DNA from: Anseranas semipalmata
Taxonomy: Eukaryota; Chordata; Aves; Anseriformes; Anseranatidae
Length of the DNA stretch: 64,000 nt
Assembly (NCBI GenBank): GCA_013399115.1
Contig: VXAA01003259.1
Location: 212,879-276,878 of the forward strand
Reading direction: 5' to 3'
This document shows, piece after piece, positions 26,501 through 39,120 of the stretch; within the stretch, counting starts at the first letter, position 1, and every line of letters starts with the position of its first letter. The notes beneath the pieces were generated by a model. It saw only the letters and a list, made by a program, of their open reading frames with translations. It was not told the origin of the DNA and did no database searches. Made by a program: the position numbers and the translations under genes.

Positions 26501-26887
26501 TCAACTTCTAATGCAGCAGTCACCTGCCAGGCAGAAATACAAATGTTATGTGCAAAGGCCGAACCATTTCTCTCCATATGCACAAGATTCATTTCCTGTA
26601 GATACCTCCTCCTGAGATAGTTGTTGCACTTGGAAAGCTCCTTCCACCTGAGACATTTTCATTCATTACAAAGGTGTTCCTGATCTTAAGTACCAGACAC
26701 ATCTTCCAACAGAGCCCTCTCAGAGGCTTGTGTGGCCCTCATGACTGCCCCATCAGACATTTCCAACATTTCTCCTGGATGTGCCCCAGTGGGAGGAGCC
26801 CAGGGCTGTTTCGCAGACTAACGAATGAAGGTGCAGAGAGGCTAAGGGTGGGATTGAGCTCACCTCACTTCACCTACCCCCTAGATC
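23585..26887. other. Non-coding stretch with an A-rich tract
   Basis: Single-copy AT-rich sequence. An A-rich tract at 25037-25070 contains GAAA interruptions. The minus frame at 25810-26091 (93 codons) and plus frame at 26316-26615 (99 codons) are unrecognised. From about 26848 the sequence may already belong to the palindromic element described next, since a run reading GGATTGAGCTCACC precedes its core. Confidence 0.5.
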
Positions 26888-27080
26888 AGGCATCTAATCA
26901 GACGTAGTCATCTAGGCTCTCTCTACAGTCAAGGAAGAAAGACAGGTACCTCCAGAGCATGATTCATTCCTCCTTTCTTGGACAACTATCCTAAAATAGG
27001 ATGAATCGTACTCTGGAGATGCCTGTCTGTCTGCCTGAATGATAGGGGAGGCCTAAATAACTAGTTTAGCTGAGATACCT
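26888..27080. mobile_element. 193-bp imperfect palindrome, probable decayed palindromic (MITE-like) element
   Basis: Positions 26888-26969 pair with 26999-27080 in one register with no gaps (paired coordinates always sum to 53968). By hand, 57 of 82 pairs are Watson-Crick and 8 more are G-T wobbles, around a 29-base loop centred at 26984. The best block is 26941-26969 against 26999-27027, including CCTCCAGAG-type sequence. Many mismatches are transitions, as expected when an originally perfect palindrome decays. A non-autonomous DNA transposon built as one long hairpin fits best. The layout recalls palindromic repeats I associate with turtle, crocodile and bird genomes, but I cannot name the family. 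A structured RNA gene such as a long hairpin precursor is the alternative. Confidence 0.6.
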
Positions 27081-30000
27081 ATCTTCAAGATGGCTTTGGC
27101 TAAGTGCCATGCTCCTGCTCTGGGTGACTCGCCAAGGTCAAGCGGAGAGTCTGGGGAAGAGTCAGGATAAGACCTCTTCTCCCTCTTCCCAGGCAGCTGC
27201 CCAGTTGGAAGGTCCTTCTTCTCCAAAGAGACATTCTTTAAAGCACGAAAATGTTAAAAACTTTCTCACTGTGCCTCTGACTTCATGTCCTGACACCATC
27301 ACTGTCCCATCCAAATTCTTTTGAAACCCAAAAACGACCATTAAAACACAGATGTAGAGTTTTTCCACTGTCTTTTTGTTCTTTCTTTAAAACAGAGCAA
27401 GAGCAACAATAACACACACACACACCCAAAAGCAGGAAAATGCAGGAAGCAAAGGCTCAAGGCTAAAGCATGGTTTCTATCTAATTTGAATTCAAATAAG
27501 TTTTTCATTATTTTTAAATTTAATTATAGCCTTCAAATGTATAAAATTGCATGTGAAAATAGTACACAGCTTAAATATACCCTAGAACACCAGACAGAAT
27601 CACAGACACAGCTAATTTTCAGGCATGCCGTTGTCTTGATTAACATAGCATCACGATACCTTCCTTTGTGTGCTCAGCCTTCACTCCTGACTGGCTAAGT
27701 GGATGGAGAAATGGCTTCTATATACCTTACAAATGTATAGAAATACAGCCCTAACTGAGGTTCAGTGAGCAGTCTAGACCTTGGGAGGGGACGTTGGGAC
27801 TCTCAGTTATAAAGTGCCCTAGAGAATGTAACTGGAACCAGTAATTTTCCAGAAGTACTGTTTAACTAACTATAATCATTCTTACATCACGTATATAATT
27901 TCCCAGCAAATGCTATTGGAGATTTTCAGAACTCTCTGTATCTCAGCATTAAAATATAGTGCAAGTATTTCAGAGGCCTTTCTGTAATATCCCCTTTCGG
28001 TCCGGTTGAACCCTCTTGGCTCATTCCCATTATGTTGTCAACAATTTTATTCATAGGAATAAGAGCACAGGACATGATCCAAATGTGCTGACTGTTTCAC
28101 TTCCTTTTTTCAGTGCTTTCAGAGATGTCTATCTTATTTTTTTTCCCAGAGAACACAGTGAGAGCAAAGGAATTAGTGAATTGTAGCAGGTTTTTTCTTT
28201 GCAGCTCCTGAATGGAACTTCATGCAACAAAGAAAAGGTAGTTCTTCAACCCACAGGCTTTCAAAGGTCTTTTGAGAGTAGCAAAGATGTCAGAACCTCT
28301 TCAAAAAGTCTTTAAATATATTACCTTTGAAGTAATGGACAACTTAATTCAATGGATCATTAATAGCTCTCACAATAACATACCAGTAACAATGAGCAGT
28401 TTTGGAGCTGAATGGGGAAGTTCACTTCTATCTCAAGATCCGTGCTTCAGTTAGTTTGCTTGTTACATATGACAGGCCTACCAGGCTCTGAAATGTACCC
28501 AACATTTAACTTGCAGCCAAAGAGATGAGAAATGTACACTCACTTTTCTTTTCTTCCCTTTTTTAGTACTGGGAGTTGAAATTCCTTTTCTGGGCTCCCC
28601 TAGAACACATTTGTCAAGAATTTAATGACAGATTGTGAATTAATTCAAACTTCAAATCTGTGTCATCCTAGACTTGGAAACTTTTTTGGGGGGAGGAAGG
28701 GAGATTGTTATTCTCTAGCTCAGTGTTGAATTACTTTTTCTTTTCACAGATATTTCAGTTATTGTGTGTGTAGGTTTGTGTATTACATACTCTTCTCCAC
28801 TGACAGTTTTCAAGCATAGCTCCTGCCTGCCCCTTAGTCCTCAGACCTCAGGATTTCTCACACAATTTCTGCATGGATGTGTACAGCTCTGGTCTTGGAG
28901 ACTAAAACATGCCTCGGTGCTCAGAAGGGGACACAGGAAGTTTTTCCTTCAGTGACTATGCATTTTTCATCTAATTCTCAAAGAAAAACAAATGTATTCT
29001 CTGTAAATTTATAGAAGTGCACTGGAAAATTTAGGGAGTACAGTGTGTTATCACTATGAGGACAAGAAATTACCTATCCACAAAAGTGCAGAGATGAGGC
29101 AAGATCCCGCTGATGGTTCTTTCAGGCCAGCTCCGTCTGGGACTGCTCCCAACCTGCGGGTCAGGCTGCTGCTCACCAAGGACGTGACTTTGGAGGTACA
29201 TGAGTCAGGCCCTTATCCAGTGACTGACAGCTGATGGTTCCACCACCATCACTGGTGGTTCCCATCCCTGCCGAGCAGGGCCGGCCACCAGCTGCCGAAA
29301 TGTCAAGCAAATACCCAAGTCCCCTCCAGCCACTCAGGGCTTGCAGAGACCCTGCAAGGCCAAACCTCTGAGAAACAAAAGCAAAGAAGGGCACATAAGT
29401 TGTGCAAAGTATCACCAACAAACTTCTAGCCTGACCAAGACCTTGTTTCTAGATCTCATGCCATCTGCTGCAGTATTTTCCGCTTTGCATGCTCAGGATT
29501 TTGGTTTAGTCTTTGGAAAAGCAGCTCCAACCTACAGCCTCTGTGCTCTGTCCTCCATTAGTAAAGTTCACAATAACTTGGCTTCATTCCCACTTGGAAA
29601 ATGTCCTCTGTGCTAACAAGCTACTGGCCAAATTTCTCTCTGGGCAGCCTGAAACCTGCCAGACCAAAATGAGATCTGTAAAACTGAGCTGACAGCACGA
29701 GGTCTATATGGAGTTTCCAGGCCATTTGCCAGGCCCTAGTGGCCTAGTTTTAGAAAGACAAATTGAAATGATAATCAGCTAGCTAAGCTCTTCTCAAACT
29801 CTTCTAGAGCGACAGAACTCTGGGCTTGCCAGGCCTAACCTCGGGTACTGAAATAATCGGCAATGTCTTTAAAAATACATGGCACCAGAAGTCAGAGAAT
29901 GTTGGTAGAAGCGAATCTGCAATACCCTTAGGCAGCTTCACCTCCTGTGTGAGGTTTGCCCCCTTCAGCTCAGCTGGAAGGGGCAGCAGCAGGTTCTGGG

Positions 30001-30520
30001 ATTTCCATGCATACATCCTGGAGGTTATCTGCAGGTTATCTAACAGAGAGGAAATAAGCTCCAAGGATTCGACAGCAGTAGAAGTGCACGCCTGGCAGAC
30101 ATCATGAGAGAAAAACCCAGGAACTGCTCTACCGCAGAGTCCTTCTGCCTGGGCCCGGAGCTTGCTCCTTCTCCCCAGGTCCTCTTAGTGATGCCCACCT
30201 CTGCCAGCCCTATGTCTTCCTCTCATGTCCCATGGTCTGTCTGGGGGTGACTACAGACTGGTTTTCAAAAGCCAGGACTTTTTAAGGGGTTCATATTATC
30301 CACATCTGGTTTTGTATGCATGGAGATCCATGTAAGACTCAAGTCTACAAGAAATGTTAGGCACCCATCCTAAACACCATTTGGAGGTGACAAAATATTT
30401 GGATTTAAGTGATTAGCATGTGCTTTCGAGGGTGAGGAAGACATTGCCATTGCTGAACATAGATCAATATTATTTTTATCTTTTGAATGAATGCATGCAT
30501 AGGAATTACCAGGGCCAAAA
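27081..30520. other. Non-coding stretch with a short (AC)n
   Basis: Single-copy sequence with a short AC microsatellite at 27411-27425. AT-rich passages at 27480-27560 and 27840-27960 hold nothing specific. GC content rises modestly at 29090-29360 without a CpG island. No gene or RNA gene recognised. Confidence 0.55.
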
Positions 30521-30551
30521 ACTCTCTCTCTCTTTTTTTTTTTTTTTTTTT
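30521..30551 (+). repeat. (CT)n followed by poly-T
   Basis: Six CT units (30521-30532) run into a 19-T tract. Short polypyrimidine microsatellite. Confidence 0.85.
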
Positions 30552-33500
30552 AAAGTAGTGGCACTCTTCTTTTAATGTGCTATACTTTTTGTAAACATAT
30601 TGTGGAATAAAGGGAAAATACATGTACTTTGTGTTCTCAAGTATTAGTGAACAACAAACAGAGAAGTACATGAGATCTGATGTTTGCAAAAGCAAACTAT
30701 GCTTATGAGATATACAAATGATTCCTGAACCCAGCTCTCTGAAGATTTAATACATTTATTTATAGCTGACTGATTTGGGACTGAAATACTGGAACACATT
30801 CACATATTCTTGTTTCTTTTGCCTCAGCTTATAGTTGTTTTATCATTTTTTTTGCCAGGAACCAAAGGAAAGAGAACCTTTTATAACCACAGTACTTGTC
30901 TCCTTTCCAAGACATGAAAAAATAAATAAACGTTTACTAAGCATGGGCAGTACAACCCACAAATCAAGGGGAGGATTTTTTCTATCCAGCAGTCTTTCAT
31001 CCTGGAAAACTAAACAATAATATTGACTCTCTTCTACACAAAACTCCAGTGCACTATAGAAATATTTCAGTAGAAAGGGGGAAAGACAACAGTAAAGCAA
31101 ACAGACATGGCATCTTAAGGGAGAGAACAAGACTCTGATTCTTCTGCATTCGGTGCAGCAGCCCAGCTTGGAACAGAAAGGCTTGGGAGTGGAGAAGTAA
31201 AATAATACATAGTCCCTGGACAGCTTCCTTACCTTAACCACAGTTCCCCAAGTTCATAGTTTTATATTCTTGAACTCTTGCCTTGTTCCCTGGTGCATAA
31301 AACACATGTATGCCGTTAGTGGTTTTTCTGCAATTAGAAAACAGTTCTAGATGATGACTTTGATGCTAATCTGTGATATCTGGGCACATGTTGCTGCGTA
31401 TCTTGAAAAATCCATGGCATAGAATTGATAATGGTTTTTAATATGTCGGTCTCTATATTACTTAGTTTGGTGGAGAATCTTGCATAGATTTTTTCCTGTA
31501 TGTCTAGGTTCACATTTTGGATAGATTATGCTTCTCTGCTTTTTTACAAAGCTTTTCAGAGTATCAGAATATGAGGCTGTTTCTCAAGAGTACACTTTGT
31601 GCTATGTATAAAACAACATTAGTGACAGGGTGTGCTTTTTTCAGTTGGAACTGACATTTGATACATTAGCCAAATGGGGACCTCAGCCAGATCATAATTG
31701 GATATGTATTTTCAACATCCTCAGCCCTTCAGCCAATTGGCTGGGACTCCAGGAGACTTATTAGTTGAAATGCAGCTTTATCTTTTTTGCTAATCTGACT
31801 AAAGTGAAACCATCAAAGAAGGAGCCAAAATGAGGGAAAGAGGGAAAGATAGAAATACCAGACCTTAGGCAGCATGCTGCAGTTCAAGCAAATTATTGCT
31901 CATTAGGCTTTGCAGGCAATGGCAACGTGCAGAAAAGGTACCACAAAATGGCTTGAAGATGAAGAATATTTTCAAGCCGTACATATCTGTCATAACCAAA
32001 CACTTCATGACCTAAAGGAAGATTCCAACAGTGAATATTGGCCCAAAACTAGAGACATTTATTCTGTTTTCATTTGCTGCTAAAGCAGGTTGAAAAAAGC
32101 CTGCCAGTGAATGCATTTGCAAAATCACACCAAGTCTTTTTCAGGCACATCATTTTGTCAAATGTTTGTCATTGTGCAGCTGGAAGAACAATTTATATAT
32201 GATGTCACACAGGGAAGAAATTGATGAATTTAGCTTTAATCCAGAGATTTTGTTAGCTATGTTCAAAATGAACTAGGTTAAAATTCCTTCCCTCTTGCAT
32301 GGTTCATTCTGATGTAGTTTTAGTGTATCTTAGTGAGTAAGAGCGACCATGACATAGGGACAGTAGGAGCTGGGCAAATGGATCTTGTAAAAGGGATGGA
32401 ACAGAAAAAGTTTTGCAGCAAGATTTGAACCTTATGCAAATTACAAAGCCAGCATTTCTGAAAAAAAATCCTCCAAAATAGATCTAAGCAAAGACTTCTG
32501 AATTACAACAGCACATGGATACACCCACAGAGAGCTCATTACAAAATAAGAGCTTGCATGTTCATTTAGCAAACTTGCAAGCTATAAGACACGTCAGTAA
32601 ACTATGCTTTTGCATGCCTGTTTCCAGCTGATGCCTTTGTCATATGTGAATTGATGAGTCCTACCCTAGCTTGACAGATGAACTTAAGCAATGAATCAGA
32701 AGTACTGAGTGGTAAAGGTGGAAGCTATAATGAACTTGGAAGTGGCAATCCACCACTGCTCATTACTGGACAATAGTAAGAATACTAAAAAGAAGGATTA
32801 CCACCCCAATTTTTTTTTTTCCATGAACAATTTAACTATCATAGTATGGAAACACCTAGAAAAGGTTTATCTGGAATTCTTTGTTTTAAGCAAAGCAAAA
32901 CTTATCAACCCCAGATCAGACAGTGGTCTGAATGGTTTAGCATTTTGTACCTGATCATGATCAGTACCAGATGCTATTTAGAAGCATTAAAAGTTGACTA
33001 CACTCCTAGGCTTTCTTCTTAAGTGGTTAATATAAAAGGCAGAGAGATGTGTCTGAGCACTTAGTTAATTTTAAAGCTAGCAATACATCCACCTCTTAGC
33101 CCACAGCACAAGGGAGGTAATTTAATCTAGGTTAGCATAACACTCAAAAGAATCAGGGTCGAGCAAGTTGTGTTTCACCTCCCATCTACTACTGATGAAG
33201 TTCAGTCACACAATAGCCATCATGGGTGAGGTGAAATGTGGTCATTTGCTCCTCTCTGATATTCTACCCTGGTCTGAACCCCAGGTGGAGTAATGGGGAA
33301 GGTCTGTCTGAGGGTCTTCCACAGCCCTTCAGGCAATGGGGTGACTTGTTTCCTCCAAGCCACGGCTCTGGGGTGAGACATGGCAGGCCCCAGGGTTTTG
33401 CCCCTCAGGGAAAATGCTTCTGGCAATGGTTATTCTGTCTCTGAGATGTTCCTCATCCAATTCTTGATGTATAAAGGGCAGGCTGAAGGGAGTGTTTTTA

Positions 33501-36500
33501 AATCAGAGCAAATTCACAGCCAACAACAAAATCCTGTGCAAACCCCCTTCTCTCTTCCCAGGTGCTGCCTTCCTTCTCTTGCTCTTTTCAGCTGCTTACA
33601 CTATTGCCAATGAAACCAATGGATAAACTCTATCCATGGTCACAACTTTCTGGCCCAACTGCATCCCTCCATGGCCCTGTGACCAATGGGGCTATGTGGC
33701 TTGGCAAGCAAGCCTTCCCCTTCCCAGGTGATCCCTTTTCAATACTCTTAGGGAACAAAACCCTGGAGTTCAGCCACTTTCATGGTTTAAACTAACAAGT
33801 TTAGCTTCACAACTAGGGTGGGCTAAAACCAGCCAAGCAGCAATTTGATCACTTACATTCATTGGCTAATTTCTAATCTGTAACAGCATATTATGCAGCC
33901 AGACAGTATTTACAGTTTTCCTTAGCCTCTGGAGAGGAGGTAATGAGAAGGGGGGTGCTAAAGTCTGAAATAAATTGTTCTACAGAATTCACTGTTTTGC
34001 TCATATTCAAAAGTAATTCAAACAAGCCCTTGCTTTAAACATAGAGGGTCTTTAAAAGGCAGGGATTTAAGCTGATATACTGAACAGATTTTCATACAAA
34101 GTATGGTTGTTCTGTTCTGCAGTGCTTCTGACCTATCTTTACATGATGTCTCATTTTCTGACAGATGCTAACATTATTTAAACATGTCTACTGAATACCA
34201 TTTTGTTAAAGATTACAGGTAGCCGACCAAACATCATCTCTGGTAATATATCTATACAACAACATGCTACCAGAGAGTTTTGTTGTTTCCACCACAGCCC
34301 CAAGAAACTAGCACTGGCTAAAGACACAGAAGTTGTAGGTGACAAAACTGTGTTCTTTCAGATTCCAGGCTAAAACTCAGTGATCCATGGATTGTCCAAA
34401 CCAGCTACTGTGAAACATATTCTTTCATTGATTATTATTTTGCTAATATCCCTCAATAACTGTTCATTTCTTTCTGTTCCATGTAGTTAATATTTGTTTT
34501 GCTGATCAGCTACCTGGCCTTTTTATTCATCTCATCTAGTGAAGATATTAAAAAGATAAATATAGTTGATGGATGGCAGTAAAAAGCACTTGCTTCTGAT
34601 AAGAAGTCTCAGGTGGTGAATCAGTCATGCTGAAATACATGAAACTTTCAAGATATGCAAAAATTATTCATGATCCCTTTGTTAGTGGGCTGTAGTTAAT
34701 GCAAACCAACTATTAACAAAGAATCAAGCTCACTGTTCACATTAAGGAAGTAGGTGCAAGAGTCAGAACTGCTCCAGAAAACCAAAGAAATGGGGGCAGC
34801 AAAATGTCATCTCCAAGGGGAGTATAATATCATGATGAATTACTTTACTCTAAGTCCACACTGTAAGTACTGTAACAGTAGCCTGCAAACACAGCTTGAA
34901 AGAAAAACCTCCATATTTCTGCTTCATTCCAAGTTAAAAGTTGAAATTTTGGTCAAAAAAAAAAAAAAAGTAAGAACTCTGTTTCTGAGCCTCTGAAATG
35001 ACCTCGTTATGAACAACCACAGCACAAGGAGCCTAGGACACTTGCTGCCAAGTGGATCATTGTGGAGTTGCACCACATTGGAGCAGCACATACATCTCAA
35101 TAACTGCAAGCCCATGAAATGCGCATATGAATTTTGGTAACTGCAGTTTGGAACTCCATGATGAATGATGTATGGTACTGCGGGGTTAAACCTAAATCAA
35201 ACAAGTAAGCCACGGTGTATTTCTCTGTTTAGCTGATACCTCAACCAGGCCTAAGATGATATCTTCAAATAACTGGGGGAGTGTGTAGAGAATTACACCT
35301 TCTTTTTCAAAAATTGACTACCTGCCTATCTTTGCTGTTTTGTAGATCCCCTTACTAGCAGAGCTGGAAACTTCCCAATATGATGAAGAGTTTGTGCTCA
35401 GTGCAAAGCATATTTAATTATCTTTGGCTTGTCTTAAAAGCAAAGGTCTTTAGTCAGGTTGAACTCCTGTTGACTATAGCTGCAGTTTGAAAAAATCTCT
35501 TTCAGTATAATGGATCTTTGTCCAAAGAGGAATGAAGGAAGCAAAATTAAAATCTCCAAGAACAGCCCTCAGGATTTAATCCTTTGACTTCAGTGTGGGT
35601 CTGGCCTGAGGAAAGGCTGCAAGCTGCCTAACTGGATGTAGGCAGACAGCAGTGGGACCCAGGTCACCAGGCTGGTGAGGCCTAATGAAACAAGTGGAGG
35701 AAAGCTAAAGCTTGCAGGGACGAATTGGAACATGCCAGCTCTTTTGCCTTCAAGCTGCTTGGCGTGAAACTCAAACAGCTTGGGTTTAGCCATTAAAATG
35801 ATTGCATGCTAGATTGCAAAGCACTGTGAACAGACTGCACGCAAACAACAGGAAGGCAAAATCTGCAGGATTGTTGCCACCAGCTGAACCCTACAGGCCA
35901 GGCCGTGCTAGTATGAATGGGGCCTCAGCCATGCTGAGGAGTTGGGAAGTCTCGGGGCCTTTGCAATCCATCCCAAGGCACGGGGACCCAAAAAGGGGCT
36001 GCAGTGCAGGTGGCATCATGCAGCAAGCTGGTCCCCAGAGCATTGCCCATCAAGCTTGACCATGCAGCAGCAGGAAGAGGATGGGCAGCCATGCAAGCTG
36101 CAGGAAAAGGGACTTTTTCTTTTTCACTGTTGTAAAGCCAGGGCAGCACCACTGATTTTGGTGCTCTCAGTTCAGATCTGGCAGCAAGCTGAGAGCTCAG
36201 CCCAGACCCAGGGCCCCAGCAAAGCTGTGTAGAACAAAAGGAGAGAGGAGAAAGGCAGAGAAGTACAGAGATGTTTATCAAGTACATCCTGGGGCCTACG
36301 ATGTTCCCAGCTCCTCTTGCACTGAGGCAGGTGGGAACGTGCCACCAGGAGCATGGGAGCAGTGCTGCTGTTGGTTCCCTGCAGCCAGCCTCTGGCACAG
36401 CACTGCTGCCTACTGTGCACACAGGCTGCAGGCACCAGGCTGACCAGGACGGCTCCAGAGCCCTGCAGAAACACTGTGCCGAGCACCCACACTGGCAGAT

Positions 36501-37783
36501 GTAAAGATACAAAGCCCCGTCTAAGTATCCCCAGGAGCAGTCCCATCATCAGCTCTACTGATGTTAGTCACGTGCCTAAAATTAAGCTTATTCTTACTTG
36601 CTCTGCTGGTCTGCAGCCAGATTACTCTGCTCCAAAGCCATAAGGAGGAGGAAAGGGTGGTGCCGGGGCTGGTTCACATATGGATAGCTGTAGGACATGG
36701 AGAAAGGCTCTATGAGAAAACAGTGCCCTGTGCCCCAAAGCACATGTGCCAGTTCTGGACCACAGTCCTTCTGGGAGCTGTGCAGGCTCAGGCTGGAGGG
36801 CTGATCTTAATCTAATTAAGAATTAAAAAGAGGCTGTGAAAAAACTCACATCCACTTCAAAGGTACCTGATGGGCATGACACTTCATTCACTCCGCCGCT
36901 AGCTGTGTGGCTGACATCTTTGTGAAGCAGGCACAATCCTGCCACTAGCTGTCCTGCTGCAGCATGGCGCAGCATGGGCCTGAATGGAGTGCTGGCAGAC
37001 CAGATGGAAAGGATTTTACACCAGCCCATGGCACTCTTTACAACCCCTCGCCCAGCTGGGCCAGGTAGCAGCAGGGAAGGCAGCTCTTATCTTGCCTCCC
37101 TTGCATTACGTGGTGTACTGTGTGCTGCAACAGGAGTTAGGCTGTATCGAGATAAGAACATAGTTGTTTTCAACAGTGGTATAACAGTAATAGCTGCCTC
37201 CAGGAGCAGCCCCTCTGCATGTGAGGTTCGTGCCAGAGACTCAGGAAATCACACATCTGGTTTGCTTTATCTCTGCTCTCTGGGTTTGCTGAGGACTCAA
37301 CTGTGGGTTTACCCTCAGGCCCGGAGTGAAGGACAATTTTCTCCCTGGGACAAGCTGGGGACTGAATTATAATACAGCTACTGTCTGAACCATGTTTCCC
37401 TGCAGCTCCTTGCCCAGCCCAGCCTCCTGCAGTGCGGACCAGCCCAGGGAGCTGGGAAGGGCACCGGTGTGCTGTGTGGGGGTCATGAGGTCCTCCCATA
37501 GCTCCTACCCAACATGTGGAAGCAGGAGCATCCCCTGGAGCAGCAGAAAGGAGGGGAGGCATGGAAGGTCCACGCAGTGGAGGCGAGGCAGGTATTTTAC
37601 CTGTAGCAGAGCTGTTACAGAATGGGCTCAGCCTCCGAAGCCTCATTTACCACTATTATCTGCTGCTGGCAGCGAGCTGTGGGACTTCCAGCTGCTGATG
37701 CCCAGGGGGAAGGAAACGCTGCCTACCAGCACATGGCATCGCCACCAGCGGACAAGCAACCAGGTACTGCCTGCCAGAGGCAG
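30552..37783. other. Long non-coding stretch, possible conserved elements around 31.6-32.2 kb
   Basis: Single-copy, largely AT-rich to 35500, then richer in GC. The passage 31630-32210 is CpG-poor, contains a perfect 14-bp palindrome CAGCCAATTGGCTG (31730-31743, two overlapping CCAAT boxes) and reads like vertebrate conserved non-coding DNA, which is my inference. An oligo-A of 15 lies at 34955-34969. The minus frames at 30843-31241 (132 codons) and 35925-36512 (195 codons) match nothing known, and the second overlaps plus-strand frames in a GC-rich area. Confidence 0.5.
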
Positions 37784-37858
37784 TCCCTTCTCCTCCTCCT
37801 CCTTCTCCTCTTCCTCCTCCTCCTCCTTCCCCTTCTCCTCCTCCTTCTTCTCTTTCTC
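37784..37858 (+). repeat. (CTC/TTC)n triplet polypyrimidine tract
   Basis: Seventy-five consecutive pyrimidines, mostly CTC and TTC triplets in an imperfect array. In the overlapping frame at 37392-38048 they would encode a serine/phenylalanine-rich run, on the other strand glutamate/lysine- or arginine-rich runs. Those frames are open because of the repeat and are not evidence of a gene. Confidence 0.9.
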
Positions 37859-38640
37859 AACCAGAGCTGGAACCACCAGTGCTGGAACGGGCCTTCGGAG
37901 GAGCCCACCTGCCAGACATGGTCCCACAGAAGCAGGCTGGCGGTTGGTATCAGAGGGCAGCAGTGCAATGGCCAGGCCTCGATCTGGCTGTGTGAGCACC
38001 ACCGTTGACCCCGGTTCTCCATCTCCGCAACAGAAAATAGCTGCTTGATGAAACCTGAGTATCAAAGAGGGAAATGTTTTCATTAAAAATGAAGGGTTCA
38101 TGGAAAGTAGCAAGGACTTGAAAACTCAGATTGTTCTCTTTAAAGACAGGAGAGAGGACAGTTAAAGAACACTGACTTTTAATGTAACTTTGTTACAAAT
38201 ACACGTTCACATGCCTCCTCTGAGCCAGTTTATTTCTGCCCTAACGAGCAAGCTAAAACACAGCCTAGCTCATGCTGCCAAAGGCAAAGCCAGAAGACTC
38301 CAATACAATAAAAATTCTCCACTGCCCTCAAGCCTTCATCCAAAATTGTATCCAAACCTGAACTGAATTATTTCTGAAAGGGTAATTACTTCTTGATTAC
38401 TTTTTACCAACATCTAGGCTTCCAGGCTCCAGGCAGAAGTCGAGTTGTCAGATGTCAAAAGGAAGGGAGAGAAAGAAAATGTTCTTACAGCAACTCCAGC
38501 CCAGCTGGAAGAAAGAAACACAATAAATCTTTTCTTGTGGGTGCTCCAGACCGCTTTCCAGAGGCTGTGTTACTTCTAATACATTTCTGATAAGTCTCCA
38601 GACTGTGACAGGATTCTGACCTGCCCTTGTTTCACAGGAC
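37859..38640. other. Non-coding stretch, nothing recognised
   Basis: Single-copy sequence between the pyrimidine tract and the CpG-rich patch. The last 20 bases (TGCCCTTGTTTCACAG ending at 38638) resemble a splice acceptor on the plus strand, but no matching donor or recognisable exon follows. Confidence 0.45.
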
Positions 38641-39120
38641 AGAGCTTGGCACCGCAAAGGTCAGAGCACAAGGACGGCAGAATGGCCCCATCGAGGCACT
38701 CTCTGCCTCCCCCTGGCCCTGCTCTCCCACCCCAAACACAAGGCGGCACGGGCTGGGAAGCCACCCACCACCAGAGCACCATCCACCACCAGCGAGAGGC
38801 CCAGTGCCGGCGTGTGGCGAGGCACGGAAGGGAACGCGAGGTTCTCCCCGGCGGGACCCAGCCCTCGTCCAGACAAAGTGGAATGTTTTTAACTCCCCTC
38901 CTCTCTGCACCTCACCCATCACACCGAGCCCTTTTGCATTCTTCCCCCTCCGGCTCTGTCTTGCCTGGGCATGACAGCAACCTCGCACGCCCGCCCTGCC
39001 AAATTTCCACATAGCGCTGCACAGCACGTGGCCCACCTGCATGCAGACATCCCCACTGGGGCAGGCAGGCAATTCTTGCAGGCCGGCGACGATGGTGCTC
39101 AGGACGTGGTAGCCCAGCGT
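38641..39120. other. CpG-rich, GC-rich patch
   Basis: About 27 CpG dinucleotides in 480 bases, densest at 38790-38870 and 39080-39120, against CpG-poor flanks. By hand the observed/expected ratio is near 0.6, borderline for a CpG island. Overlapping frames on both strands (38627-38974 and 38646-39014 plus, 38632-39072 minus) follow from composition. It could be a promoter or enhancer island. No known exon is recognisable. Confidence 0.3.

Noticed and set aside
35925..36512. 195-codon minus frame, cysteine- and alanine-rich
   Set aside because: Overlaps plus-strand frames in a GC-rich stretch and resembles nothing known.
37392..38048. 218-codon plus frame with a serine/phenylalanine run
   Set aside because: Depends on the triplet pyrimidine tract and GC-rich flanks. 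Competing frames on the other strand and no known homologue.
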